A stretch of 38,650 nucleotides of DNA, taken from NCBI GenBank assembly GCA_013203845.1, contig JABMPE010000556.1, positions 1 through 38,650 of the forward strand. The letters are read 5' to 3'. Position numbers and translations under genes: made by a program. How positions within the stretch are numbered: position 1 is the stretch's first letter; every line of letters begins with the position of its first letter. A model generated the notes under the pieces. It was not told the origin of the DNA, searched no databases, and was given only the letters and a program-made list of their open reading frames with translations. Origin of the DNA: Rhodopirellula sp. Its GTDB lineage: Bacteria; Planctomycetota; Planctomycetia; Planctomycetales; Planctomycetaceae. Shown piece by piece: positions 1-9,536 of the stretch.

Positions 1-107
1 CAATGATCAGACTGAGCATAAACAGATACTCAACCATCGTGTGGCCAGCTTCTTTTTCAAGAAACCGTCTCGCACTCAGCCAGACGCTCCACAGAATCTG
101 ATTCATC
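1..107 (-). CDS. Second, identical 5' portion of the Flp pilin-like gene (mirror copy, runs off the window)
   Basis: Inverted-repeat mirror of 311-417; start codon maps to position 107 on the minus strand. Confidence 0.6.
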
Positions 108-417
108 GCCTGCTCCTGCGGTCATCTGCCTCAACCGGTTGGTTCCGGTACGGAAGGTGCGTTAAAGGCGTAAGCATACTGAGTCGCAGGGGAATTGTTG
201 CAGCGATGCCACACCGGATTGCCGAATGGCCACCGTGTTGCGTGAAATCAACGTTGCCCGAAATCAGCTCAGTGGGCACACGGTTCAATCAATGACCGCA
301 GGAGCAGGCGATGAATCAGATTCTGTGGAGCGTCTGGCTGAGTGCGAGACGGTTTCTTGAAAAAGAAGCTGGCCACACGATGGTTGAGTATCTGTTTATG
401 CTCAGTCTGATCATTGT
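1..417. repeat. Exact inverted repeat: 1-125 is the reverse complement of 293-417, with a 167-bp spacer (126-292); left arm truncated by window edge
   Basis: Direct comparison: revcomp of 293-417 (atgaccgcaggagcaggcgatgaatcag...cagtctgatcattg) equals 1-125. The ORF track also shows the shared peptide ASFFFKKPSRTQPDAPQNLIHRLLLRS in ORFs 41..295 (+) and 269..607 (-). Confidence 0.97.
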
Positions 418-496
418 CGCCGCGATACTTGGCGTCAGAGTTGTCGGCGAAACGGCGCTGGACCTGTTCACCACGACAAGAAATGCGTTGCCGTAG
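311..496 (+). CDS. Flp-family type IVb pilin-like small protein
   Basis: 61 aa; EAGHTMVEYLFMLSLIIVAAILGV resembles the Flp/Fap prepilin hydrophobic segment (G-x-T-x-x-E-Y); SD-like ggagcagg 5' of ATG. Confidence 0.75.
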   Translation: MNQILWSVWLSARRFLEKEAGHTMVEYLFMLSLIIVAAILGVRVVGETALDLFTTTRNALP

Positions 497-560
497 TCCG
501 CGGCAGATCGTCCTTGCGGAGAAACGGAACGGCGACAGACAGAACGGCAACAGACCGATG

Positions 561-1928
561 TCAGACGAAAGATTGCAGGGCGTCGGTCTGGCACCGGGGT
601 TTCGCAAACTGCATCTGTACGGTGCCGACGAGGCGTTCCTGGAACGCGGCCTCGCAGTAGCTCAGGTAGAAGTCCCACAGCCGGATGAATGTTTCGGGAA
701 AGCCCTGCAGCCGCACTTTCTCGATCTGCTCGAAGAAGCGTTCTCTCCAGAGTCGCACTGTCTGGCCGTAGTGAGGAGCCATGTCTTCCACATGTAGAAG
801 TCGCATGTCTGTTGTGCGGGCGACGGAATCCAGCACGGATTTCGGAGTGATCAGGCAGCCGCCCGGAAAGATGTAACGCTGAATAAAGTCGACCGATTTC
901 AGATAATTCGGGTACCGCTGCTCGGACATCGTGATGCCCTGCATGGCCATCTGGCCGTCGGGTTTGAGCAACGAGCTGCACTTCGTGAAGAACGTGTCGA
1001 AGTATTCGTAGCCGACGGCTTCGATCATCTCGACCGAGACCAGCTTGTCGAACGATCCCCGCAGATCGCGATAGTCTTCCAGCAGCAGCGTGATGCGGTC
1101 TGACAGGCCGAGTTCAGCAACTCGCCGACAGGCAAAGTCGTGCTGCTCTTTTGAGATCGTCGTCGTTGTGACTCGGCAGCCGTAGTTTCTGGCGGCGTGA
1201 ATCGCCATGCCGCCCCATCCGGTACCGATTTCAACCAGATGATCTGACTGCTTCAGGTCCAGTTTGCGGCACAGGCGATCGATCTTGGCAACCTGAGCTT
1301 CGTGCAGCGTGCTTTCGGGAGTTTCGAACACGCCACTGGAATACGTCATCGTTTCGTCGAGAAACAACGCATAGAAGTCATTGCCCAGATCGTAATGCGC
1401 GTGGATATTGCGAACGCTGCCGTCCTTCGAGTTGTTCTGTCGCTCGTGCCACTTCCTGGCGAGCCGAGTCACCAGGCGAACGATTCCCTGGTTCGCTGAA
1501 TCCGTGACACTCAGGTTTCGGCAAAACATTCGCACAACGTCGGTCGGGTTGTCTGAAGTCCACTCGCCGAAGATGTAGGACTCGGCGAAGCCCAGGCTGC
1601 CGCCAAACGCGACGCGGCGAAAAAACTCGGAAGAATGAATCTGCATTCGTGCCACAATCGAGGTGTCGCCAGCGTCGTTTCCGAATCGGTGTTCGGTATC
1701 GCCCTCGTTGATCAACAGCAGTCCGTCCGACAACTGACTGAACTTGTTGAGCACGCCACGTCGCAGCAGACTCGCAGCGAAACCGAGCCGCCCTGTCTTC
1801 AATGCATCCGGTGTGTGCGCGACGTCAATCGATTTCAGATTCGCAATCGTATCGACGCGGTCGTCCGAGAGTTCGGAGGTTGTCGAAACAGATTTCTGAT
1901 TGTCAGCGAGTTGATTCAGTGGTTTCAT
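561..1928 (-). CDS. Cyclopropane-fatty-acyl-phospholipid synthase-like SAM methyltransferase
   Basis: Contains [38 protein letters not shown] and [18 protein letters not shown] motifs; ATG at 1928 overlaps the stop of the upstream gene (ATGA). Confidence 0.92.
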   Translation of the reverse strand: MKPLNQLADNQKSVSTTSELSDDRVDTIANLKSIDVAHTPDALKTGRLGFAASLLRRGVLNKFSQLSDGLLLINEGDTEHRFGNDAGDTSIVARMQIHSSEFFRRVAFGGSLGFAESYIFGEWTSDNPTDVVRMFCRNLSVTDSANQGIVRLVTRLARKWHERQNNSKDGSVRNIHAHYDLGNDFYALFLDETMTYSSGVFETPESTLHEAQVAKIDRLCRKLDLKQSDHLVEIGTGWGGMAIHAARNYGCRVTTTTISKEQHDFACRRVAELGLSDRITLLLEDYRDLRGSFDKLVSVEMIEAVGYEYFDTFFTKCSSLLKPDGQMAMQGITMSEQRYPNYLKSVDFIQRYIFPGGCLITPKSVLDSVARTTDMRLLHVEDMAPHYGQTVRLWRERFFEQIEKVRLQGFPETFIRLWDFYLSYCEAAFQERLVGTVQMQFAKPRCQTDALQSFV

Positions 1929-2944
1929 GAGCGAACGGTTTCCGTGACTCCTGGCAGATGGCCAGCCTGCGAGGCAGTGTCTTCGCTGGATGAATGGGCG
2001 ATTCCGGGGTGAGGAACGAACGGGCATTTTTTCCACCAGAGGCGCAGAGCCTGCCAGTAAATTCCCGCCGCGATCTTTCCCGTCATGAAGGGATAACGAA
2101 TGAGTGAGCCCGCAAGTTGCCCGCTGGAAATCGGTCGTCTTTTGAGATGGAGAGTGCAGTCAAACAGCCGGTTGTCGTCTCGCCAGTTCTCGATGTGTAC
2201 CGTCAACGTGTCGGCCGGAGCGACAATGCTCCAGCGATAATCCATGTTCATTTCCATGAACGGTGAGACATGAAAACGTTTGCCATGTCGAAAACGCAAG
2301 TGTCTGGCCACCGATGTTCGTTTTTCGGCCTCAGGTTCGACGATCTGCGAAGTGTAGGCAGACTGTGCGGGCTGATTCGAGCGATCCAGGATGTAACAGT
2401 GGCGTTCGTTCCAGGGCGTGTTGTTGACTTCAGCGACGATCGTCTGCACCTGCTGATCTTCAGAATCGAAGCAGTAGTAAAAGCTGACAGGGTTCATTGC
2501 GTAGCCGAAGTATCGTGGCTGAGTCAGCAGTCGAATCGGTCCGGCTGGACGTTCAACACCGCTGGCTGCGACGAGATCCCGCACGGCGACGTCGAGTGGT
2601 GGCAGCGGCTGGCCGTCGCGGTCGGGACACCGACCAAAGCTTCGCTCGGCAGGTCGCGGCCACTCTTTCGAGTCGAGTGCCGCGGGCAGGATGTCGTCCG
2701 GAAAGTTCAGGTGATCGGCCCGGTGGAATCTCGCGACTGCCACGCGATGAGTTGACCACAACCAGCGTCCGGCAAAGACCGTTTCCATCTCGCTGAGGTC
2801 GAGATACAGCCATGATCCCGAATAGGTAAAGTCATTTCTGATTGGCGTAAAGCGACGATGTCGCACGCGACCGACATACAAACAGCTTTTCAGCGAGTTG
2901 TGATCTACGGCTGCCACGGTGGCTCCACTCCGAGTTGTCGGCAC
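1925..2944 (-). CDS. DUF1365 family protein
   Basis: [29 protein letters not shown]..., [38 protein letters not shown] motifs. The ORF track start (2944) overlaps the upstream gene; the true start may be slightly downstream. Confidence 0.88.
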   Translation of the reverse strand: MPTTRSGATVAAVDHNSLKSCLYVGRVRHRRFTPIRNDFTYSGSWLYLDLSEMETVFAGRWLWSTHRVAVARFHRADHLNFPDDILPAALDSKEWPRPAERSFGRCPDRDGQPLPPLDVAVRDLVAASGVERPAGPIRLLTQPRYFGYAMNPVSFYYCFDSEDQQVQTIVAEVNNTPWNERHCYILDRSNQPAQSAYTSQIVEPEAEKRTSVARHLRFRHGKRFHVSPFMEMNMDYRWSIVAPADTLTVHIENWRDDNRLFDCTLHLKRRPISSGQLAGSLIRYPFMTGKIAAGIYWQALRLWWKKCPFVPHPGIAHSSSEDTASQAGHLPGVTETVRS

Positions 2945-4197
2945 ACGGCCAGAGCGCTGTTGACGCCGTCTTCGTGAAAGCCGTTGCCCCAGTAGGCTCC
3001 GCAGAAGGACGTGCGGTTGTGGTTGATCAGGTCCGGATGCTTTCGTTGAGCGGCTCGCCGCTCGGTCGTGTAGACAGGATGGTGATATTCATATCGACCG
3101 ATGATTTTTGCCGGATCAATGGCGGCGTCCCGGTTGAGCGTGACGCAGTACGTTTTCTGTGCCTTCAGCCGCTGCAGGATGTTCATGTTGTAGGTGACTG
3201 TCGCACTTTGACCAGACGGTTCTGCTGACTGCTGATCGGTCTGCGAAGTCGGTCCGTCAATGTGGTAGTTCCAGCTTGCCCACGCGCGGCGACGTTGCGG
3301 CAGCACGGAATCGTCCCAGTGGAGCACTGCCGAATTCTTTTGATAAGGGAATTCGTTCAGCACGTTTCGCTCGGTTGTGGTTGCCGCACTGCCCAGAATG
3401 CTGAGTGCCTGATCGCTGTGACAGGCCAGGATCACGTGATCGAAGCTTTCGTCGTCGGATCCCTCTGCGTGAATCGTCACGGCACCTTCTTCGCGAGCGA
3501 TGGATTCAACGGGCGAGTTGAGACGGATGCGGTCCCGGACCGGAGCGATCAGTTTCTCAATATACCGCTGTGAGCCGCCGCTGATCACTCGCCATTGAGG
3601 TCGGTTTTTAATGCTGAGCAGTCCGTGATTCCGGTAGAACTCGACGATGAACCGAACTGGAAATTTCCCGAACGTTTCCGGTGGGCAGGACCAGATCGCC
3701 GCTCCCATCGGAATCAGATAATGATCGGAGAACTGCCGCGAGTAACCTCGCTGCGTGACGTACTCGTCGACGGTCAAGCTGTCATGGTCGGCTTCGAGCA
3801 ACTCCAGCGCCTCACGGTTGAAGCGAAGAATGTCCTGCAGCATTCGATGAAACCGCGGCTTCAACAGATTGCTTCGTTGAGCGAACAGGCCGTTCAGGTT
3901 CGAGCCGTTGTATTCGAGACGACTGCGTTCACAGCGAACGCTGAAACTCATCTCGGTCGCCAGCGAACTCACGCCGAGCCGTTCGAGCATCTGAATGAAA
4001 TTCGGATACGTCCAGTCGTTGTAGACAATGAAACCGGTGTCGATCGCCAGTTGTTCGCCATCAACGTTCACATCGATTGTGTGCGTGTGTCCGCCGATGT
4101 AGTCGTTGGCTTCGAAAACCGTGATCTCGTGCGACTGGTGCAACAGCCAGGCAGCGGTCAGGCCAGAGATTCCGGAGCCGATAATGGCGATTTTCAT
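2905..4197 (-). CDS. FAD-dependent amine-oxidase-like oxidoreductase (NAD/FAD-binding, COG2907-like)
   Basis: [42 protein letters not shown] Rossmann start; [20 protein letters not shown]-terminal motif. Confidence 0.9.
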   Translation of the reverse strand: MKIAIIGSGISGLTAAWLLHQSHEITVFEANDYIGGHTHTIDVNVDGEQLAIDTGFIVYNDWTYPNFIQMLERLGVSSLATEMSFSVRCERSRLEYNGSNLNGLFAQRSNLLKPRFHRMLQDILRFNREALELLEADHDSLTVDEYVTQRGYSRQFSDHYLIPMGAAIWSCPPETFGKFPVRFIVEFYRNHGLLSIKNRPQWRVISGGSQRYIEKLIAPVRDRIRLNSPVESIAREEGAVTIHAEGSDDESFDHVILACHSDQALSILGSAATTTERNVLNEFPYQKNSAVLHWDDSVLPQRRRAWASWNYHIDGPTSQTDQQSAEPSGQSATVTYNMNILQRLKAQKTYCVTLNRDAAIDPAKIIGRYEYHHPVYTTERRAAQRKHPDLINHNRTSFCGAYWGNGFHEDGVNSALAVCRQLGVEPPWQP

Positions 4198-4497
4198 CCG
4201 TGATTTCGATGTTCGAGATGGCATGGGCGGCGAACGTCTGTCTGGATTCCTGATCCGGACGCGGGCAAATGTTAGCGAATTCACATTCGATGTTCGCGTC
4301 TTAAAGCAACAGAACTTTCGCTCGGCAGCAGTTTTGCCATGACGTTTCCAGGGTCGTCGTTAAAGGCATTCGCTCCCCGCTCTTGACAATCTGAGGGAGA
4401 GACCGACATCCTCCCGCTGGCCGCATTTGATTGGCTGTTCCCTTCAGGATTCAAGCCTGAACCAACACGGACGAAGAGACCGGTTCGGAGAGCTGTT

Positions 4498-5655
4498 ATG
4501 AGAAACGCCGTAGTTATTGATGCTGTTCGCACGCCCGTCGCGAAGGCAAATTCTGCCATCGGAAACTATCGCGATGTTCGTGCTGATGAGCTATCCGCAG
4601 GACTGATGAAGGCTCTGGTCGAGCGAACCGGAATCGATCCGCAGCTCATCGAAGATATCCGCTGGGGCTGTGTGCAGCAGCAGGGCGAGCAGGGGTTCGA
4701 CGTGGCTCGCATCGCGTCCCTGATGGCAGGCCTGCCAATCGAAATCGGCGGAGTCACACTCAACCGAAACTGCGCGTCGAGTCTACAGGCAATTAACGAT
4801 TGCGCGATGAATATCGCTGCAAACTGTGAGGACATTCAGATAGCTGGCGGCATCGAGCACATGGGACACATTCCGGCCAGCAAGGATTACGACCCCGCGC
4901 CCGGTCTTTTCGTGCGGCACAGCGAAGCCATCATGAACATGGGGCTGACCGCCGAGTATCTGGCGATGAAATATCAGATCCCGCGAGAAGCTCAGGACGC
5001 GTTCGCCGCTCGCAGTCAGCAACTGGCGCTGGCAGCAACTGAAAAAGGTGAATTCGCCAGCGAAATCATACCGACGTGGGGGCGTTCGGAAGCCGGGCAG
5101 AAAGAGCTGATCACAATCGATCAAGGCATCCGCCCCGATACGACGGCTGAAGGGTTGGCGAAGTTGCCGCCCGCCTTCAATCCGGCTGGCGGAAGTGTGA
5201 CCGCCGGCAGCAGTTCGCAGCTCAGTGCGGGTTCAGCCGCCATGCTGATCATGTCCGAAGAGAAAGCCAGCGAACTCGGCCTGAAGCCGATGGCCAGAAT
5301 TCGAGCAATGGCTGTGGCGGGAGTGGCTCCCGAAGAAATGGGTATCGGACCAGTCCCCGCCGTTCACAAAGCCTTGAAGCGAGCCGGACTCACTCTCGAT
5401 CAGATGGATTGCCTGGAAATCAACGAAGCTTTCGCCGTGCAGGTTCTCTCCGTGATGAAACTGCTCGGGATCAACGAAGAAAAGGTCAACACTCGCGGTG
5501 GAGCTGTCGCACTCGGTCATCCGCTCGGAGCCAGTGGTGCTCGCATCGCTGTCACACTGCTCCACCGAATGCGGGATTCCGGTGCGAAGTACGGACTGGC
5601 AACTCTGTGCGTCGGCCAGGGACAGGGTGTCGCTACGATCTTTGAAAGTGTGTAA
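4498..5655 (+). CDS. fadA: Thiolase / acetyl-CoA C-acyltransferase
   Basis: VVIDAVRTPVAKANSAIGNYRDVRADEL, LNRNCASSLQAI, GGAVALGHPLGASGAR, TLCVGQGQGVATIFE thiolase motifs. Confidence 0.9.
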   Translation: MRNAVVIDAVRTPVAKANSAIGNYRDVRADELSAGLMKALVERTGIDPQLIEDIRWGCVQQQGEQGFDVARIASLMAGLPIEIGGVTLNRNCASSLQAINDCAMNIAANCEDIQIAGGIEHMGHIPASKDYDPAPGLFVRHSEAIMNMGLTAEYLAMKYQIPREAQDAFAARSQQLALAATEKGEFASEIIPTWGRSEAGQKELITIDQGIRPDTTAEGLAKLPPAFNPAGGSVTAGSSSQLSAGSAAMLIMSEEKASELGLKPMARIRAMAVAGVAPEEMGIGPVPAVHKALKRAGLTLDQMDCLEINEAFAVQVLSVMKLLGINEEKVNTRGGAVALGHPLGASGARIAVTLLHRMRDSGAKYGLATLCVGQGQGVATIFESV

Positions 5656-5789
5656 CCAGCCACAGAGCTCACCGAGAAAATGTTGCGACAGCTCAAACGC
5701 TTTCTTATCTCAAGGCAACAGGCCTGAAACGAGCTCTGCTCCTTCCTCAATTTCGGCGAGAAACGTCTCGTCGACGGTATCAAACGAAT

Positions 5790-5840
5790 CTCCCTGTGAA
5801 CTCTGTGTCCTCTGTGGCTTAAAATTGAATCCACGAAGGA
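5790..5840. repeat. Degenerate copy of a 'CTCTGTGTCCTCTGTGG'-type dispersed intergenic sequence
   Basis: ctctgtgtcctctgtggcttaaaa, with a 7-9 bp CTCTGTG periodicity; similar cgcagagg-type sequence at 11435-11520. Confidence 0.4.
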
Positions 5841-5861
5841 TGACACGGTTCGGAGCCCATC

Positions 5862-6824
5862 ATGTCGGAAGCTCGACTTGGCCTGCCCAATCTGGGATTT
5901 GGCGTCGGATTACGCACGGCCCACTACCCGCACATTCTGAAACACAAGCCGGACGTCGACTGGTTCGAGATCATCTCGGAAAACTACATGGACTCCGGTG
6001 GTCGACCGCGACACGTGCTGGAGCAGATTGTCGAGCAATACAAAGTTGTCATGCACGGCGTGTCGTTGTCGATTGGCTCGACCGATCCGCTTAATTTTGA
6101 ATATCTGGCAAAACTGAAAACGCTGGCCGAATGGACCCAGGCGGTCTGGATTTCCGACCACGTTTGCTGGACCGGAGTCAATGGTCTGAACGGTCACGAC
6201 CTGTTGCCTCTGCCGTACAACGAAGAAACGCTGCAGCATGCCGTGAGTCGGATCAAAGTCGTGCAGGACTTTCTGGAGCGACCACTCGTGCTGGAAAATC
6301 CCAGCACGTACGTCACGTTTACGGATTCGACGATGTCTGAATGGGACTTTGTCACGCGCATGGCCGAAGAGTCTGACTGCGGACTGCTGCTCGACGTCAA
6401 CAACGTTTATGTGAGTTGCTTCAATCACGATCTCGATCCGGAAGATTTCATCCGGTCGTTGCCGCATGAGCGGATCGTGCAGTTTCATCTTGCCGGACAC
6501 ACGGACTGCGGAACGCACATCATCGACACGCATGACAACTTTGTTGTTGACAAGGTGTGGGATCTATACCGGCTGGCTCACAAGTTGACAGGCGGAGTGT
6601 CGACACTGCTGGAATGGGATGCTCAGATTCCCGACTTCGATGTTGTACACGGTGAAGTTTTGAAGGCCCGCGATTTGGTTCGCGATGGCAGTACTGTTTT
6701 GCCGAAGACAGCAGGAAACGTCGGCGACGATGTCCTGGCAGATCATGGCGAGAGTTTCCACGAGGTTTCTCGATCGAGGGCCATTCCGCAGCCTGCGGTC
6801 TTCGTTGCGGCTGAGGTTGAGTGA
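5862..6824 (+). CDS. DUF692 family / multinuclear non-heme iron-dependent oxidase (MNIO)-like protein
   Basis: GFGVGLRTAHYPHILKHKPDVDWFEIISENYMD, HGVSLSIGSTDPLNFEYL, WISDHVCWTG, LENPSTYVTF, GLLLDVNNVYVSCFNH, FHLAGHTD motifs. Confidence 0.93.
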   Translation: MSEARLGLPNLGFGVGLRTAHYPHILKHKPDVDWFEIISENYMDSGGRPRHVLEQIVEQYKVVMHGVSLSIGSTDPLNFEYLAKLKTLAEWTQAVWISDHVCWTGVNGLNGHDLLPLPYNEETLQHAVSRIKVVQDFLERPLVLENPSTYVTFTDSTMSEWDFVTRMAEESDCGLLLDVNNVYVSCFNHDLDPEDFIRSLPHERIVQFHLAGHTDCGTHIIDTHDNFVVDKVWDLYRLAHKLTGGVSTLLEWDAQIPDFDVVHGEVLKARDLVRDGSTVLPKTAGNVGDDVLADHGESFHEVSRSRAIPQPAVFVAAEVE

Positions 6825-7718
6825 ATGGCCGATCCACGATCGCTCAGCAATCTGCAACGTTGGGTGCAGGAAGTCATTACCCACCCTGACGGGATCCAGG
6901 CGGGAGTCGAGTCTTCGTCGGCGCGACAGCAGATCGACATCGACGCGTCACAGATCGAGCAGATTGTCGAACGTTCCACTCGTCTGGGCAGTGCTGCGCG
7001 GCTGGCTGTTTACGGCAATGCTTACTTCGCTCGGCTGATCGAGTGTCTTGGCGAAGAATTTCCCGCGACGCGTTACGCGCTGGGTGAAGAAACATTCGAA
7101 AGCTTTGCTTTTGGATACATTCATGACTCGCCATCGACGAACTACTCGCTGGGATTCCTCGGCGAGCGTTTTGCGCAATACCTGATCGACACACGACCAA
7201 CCGATGTGCCGAAACCAGGCTGGCCCGACTTCCTGATCGACCTCGCCACACTGGAGCGAACGTACGCGGAAGTTTTTGACGGCCCCGGTCCAGAGAATCT
7301 CGACACGCTGAAGCCGGAAGACCTGCAGGCGGTGCCGCCTGATCGGATCAGTGAGATTCGGTTCGTTCCCGTGCCTTCTTTGCGATTGATCGCCGCGGAG
7401 TTTCCCGTTCACGAATACGTCACAGCCGTTCGCCGCGACCAGTCGCCCGAGATTCCAATGCCGGCCGAAACGCTGCTGGTCATCACTCGGCGGGATTACG
7501 TGGTTCGCCGTGGTGCTGTCTCACAGGCCGAGTTTCAACTGTTGCGAGCGATCATTGACGGCAACACTCTGGGACAGGCGATTGAACAGGCTGCTGCGAC
7601 GATGCCCGACGGAACCGACGATGAGTTGGCCACCAACCTGTCGAAATGGTTCCAGCATTGGGCCTCTGCCGGGTGGTTTCTGCGCGTGGAACTGCCGAGC
7701 GTGGCACCGTCTGATTGA
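6825..7718 (+). CDS. DUF2063 (HvfC/BufC-like, putative DNA-binding domain-containing) partner protein
   Basis: Starts immediately after the MNIO stop (TGA|ATG); RLAVYGNAYFARLIECLGEEFPATRYALGEETFESFAFGYI...SYSLGFLGERF-like pattern typical of DUF2063. Confidence 0.88.
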   Translation: MADPRSLSNLQRWVQEVITHPDGIQAGVESSSARQQIDIDASQIEQIVERSTRLGSAARLAVYGNAYFARLIECLGEEFPATRYALGEETFESFAFGYIHDSPSTNYSLGFLGERFAQYLIDTRPTDVPKPGWPDFLIDLATLERTYAEVFDGPGPENLDTLKPEDLQAVPPDRISEIRFVPVPSLRLIAAEFPVHEYVTAVRRDQSPEIPMPAETLLVITRRDYVVRRGAVSQAEFQLLRAIIDGNTLGQAIEQAAATMPDGTDDELATNLSKWFQHWASAGWFLRVELPSVAPSD

Positions 7719-7721
7719 CGT

Positions 7722-7747
7722 GTCATTCCCGCGGAGGCGGGAATGAC
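7722..7747. repeat. GTCATTCCCGC-GGAG-GCGGGAATGAC perfect hairpin (REP-like dispersed palindrome / possible terminator)
   Basis: 11-bp perfect inverted repeat with 4-nt loop, just 3' of the DUF2063 stop. Confidence 0.8.
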
Positions 7748-7796
7748 CAACATCGCCGTTCTCAACGCAATCGGGACGTTATTTCGGGACTGAGCT

Positions 7797-9161
7797 TTAG
7801 TGGACCAGCCGAGGCTGATCACCGCCTCGTCCGATTCCTCGATAGATTTCAAACAGTCCGGCAAAGTCACCGTCTTCGACGTGGTGATACTGACCGCCGG
7901 TTGCTCCGGCGGCATCTTCGATGGCTGCTGACAGCGCATCGCGTCCCAGCGTAATTCCGTGAATGATGATGTTATTCTGCCGGGCCAGTGCCGCGTAGTA
8001 GTAGATCGAGTCGATCGGGTCCGCTCCCGGAGGCTCGGTTTCATTGGCTTGGCCATCGGTCATCAGAACCATGACCTGTTCAACTTGATTGCCAAGTGAG
8101 TCGTATCTGGGATTGGCTAGAAACTCCTGAATGGCAACTCGCATGCCGCCGCCGATACATGTTGTGGATGCGTAAAGATTTGGAACCAATTGAGGAACTC
8201 TGGCGATCACTGGCTGGAAGGTGAAATTCAGTTGTCGTTCAAGACGCCCTGACAACCGTGTTTGGCTGCTGCCATTGTTGTTTCCGTTGTTGTTCCCGTT
8301 GTTGTTCCCGTTGTTGTTTCCGTGGTTGTTTCCGTGGTTGTTTCCGTGGTTGTTGCCGTTGCCAGATTTGGCGGAAACTCCGCTGTCGAAGTTCGGCAAA
8401 CTCGCGATCCTGGTGCCGGTCACTGAGGCATTGCTGTTGAGACTGGTAATGCTGCCGGCATTTCCTCGACCGGTATTGTTGCCGCTTCCATTGCCGTTCC
8501 CGGTGTTGATCAGGACGGGATAGCTGTAAACGGCCAAGCCAAGCCGGTCGTCCACTCCGAGTTCGTCAATCAGGACCAACGCTGCTGCACGGGTCATCGT
8601 CATCCGGTTGTACGATGACATCGACCCCGAGCAGTCGATTACCAGCATGACGTCACGCATTCTGGTTCGACCGATCACGGCGATCGCCTCGTCGTTTATC
8701 TGATGCGTCTTCTGGCCGAGTACCGGCGCGAAGAACAGGTTCATGGCATTCTGACGAGCATTGCTCAGCTCGCCTCTGACTCGTACGGCATTCGCCAGAG
8801 TGAGGTCAGCCCCATTGAACGGCGTGAACTGTCCCGTCAGCTCATCCCAGATACCGATCTCGACGTCTGAATCGCGTTGCAGTGTCAGGTTCTGACCGTT
8901 CACCGTATTCAGTGCCGCCAGATCGACCGCGGCGTCGACGATCTGATTCTGCCCGCCATCGGGATCAATCTGTAGTTCCTGAGCGGCCGCAAGCGCTGCC
9001 GCGTCCACCGCGGACTGCATTTCCTGATCGACCAGCATGATGTAGCCAAAGTCGATTGAGAATGACGCAAAGGCCAGAATCACGATCAGGAAAATCGCCG
9101 AAAGAACGGCGATTGCACCGCGTCGTGAGACTTCTTCGCGAAGTGCACGAAATGATTTCAT
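7797..9161 (-). CDS. TadG/TadE-like pilus assembly protein with von Willebrand factor A domain
   Basis: RRGAIAVLSAIFLIVILAFASFSIDFGYIMLVDQEMQSAVDAAALAAAQEL is a Tad-type N-terminus; VMLVIDCSGSMSSYNR is a vWA MIDAS motif. Confidence 0.88.
   Translation of the reverse strand: MKSFRALREEVSRRGAIAVLSAIFLIVILAFASFSIDFGYIMLVDQEMQSAVDAAALAAAQELQIDPDGGQNQIVDAAVDLAALNTVNGQNLTLQRDSDVEIGIWDELTGQFTPFNGADLTLANAVRVRGELSNARQNAMNLFFAPVLGQKTHQINDEAIAVIGRTRMRDVMLVIDCSGSMSSYNRMTMTRAAALVLIDELGVDDRLGLAVYSYPVLINTGNGNGSGNNTGRGNAGSITSLNSNASVTGTRIASLPNFDSGVSAKSGNGNNHGNNHGNNHGNNNGNNNGNNNGNNNGSSQTRLSGRLERQLNFTFQPVIARVPQLVPNLYASTTCIGGGMRVAIQEFLANPRYDSLGNQVEQVMVLMTDGQANETEPPGADPIDSIYYYAALARQNNIIIHGITLGRDALSAAIEDAAGATGGQYHHVEDGDFAGLFEIYRGIGRGGDQPRLVH
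8275..8358. repeat. Seven-unit 12-bp coding tandem repeat (minus strand: Asn-rich NNHG/NNNG repeats)
   Basis: Units ttgttgtttccg / ttgttgttcccg / tggttgtttccg repeated in register from 8275 to 8358. Confidence 0.95.
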
Positions 9162-9536
9162 CGTGTGTGTCTCCGGCCAGGAAGCTGGCTTCAAGCAGGT
9201 ACGGAAATTTCCATCTGTTTATCAGTAGGTCGCGTTCAGCGGTCCGGCCCCGGGTTTGCGGCAGAAACTCGTCAGACAAGGGGGATTCCGTACGCCTGAA
9301 ACCGGGCATGTCTGGTAGGCAACGTGCTGACGGATTGTCTGCACCGAGGGAATAGTCAGCAAAAAAGCTCTTGTCCCATAAACTGGATTGATTGACTCTG
9401 ACAACTCGCGAAACCTTCTGTGGCTGCATTGAGTAAGCAAACCTATGATGGTTCTCGTGGGCAAACGTTCGGGAGAGCCTGACGAGACTCGTTATCGCTC
9501 TGCCGGAACCATCGACAACTCAATGGCCAGTCTCTG

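Noticed and set aside
316-981. Long minus-strand ORF antisense to the Flp gene and the Cfa-like 3' end
   Set aside because: Low-complexity Arg/Ser-rich translation with no family resemblance; fully overlaps better-supported genes. Typical of GC-rich antisense frames.
5498-6094. ORF with Cys-rich stretch SPCELCVLCGLKLNPRR just upstream of the MNIO gene, tempting as a RiPP precursor
   Set aside because: It is a frame through the thiolase 3' end, the CTCTGTG repeat and the MNIO 5' end. The CxxCxxC arises from the repeat, no leader or start is supported, and it overlaps real genes.
8275-8358. CRISPR-like regular repetition
   Set aside because: Units are 12 bp, contiguous, in-frame and inside a coding region; no spacers.
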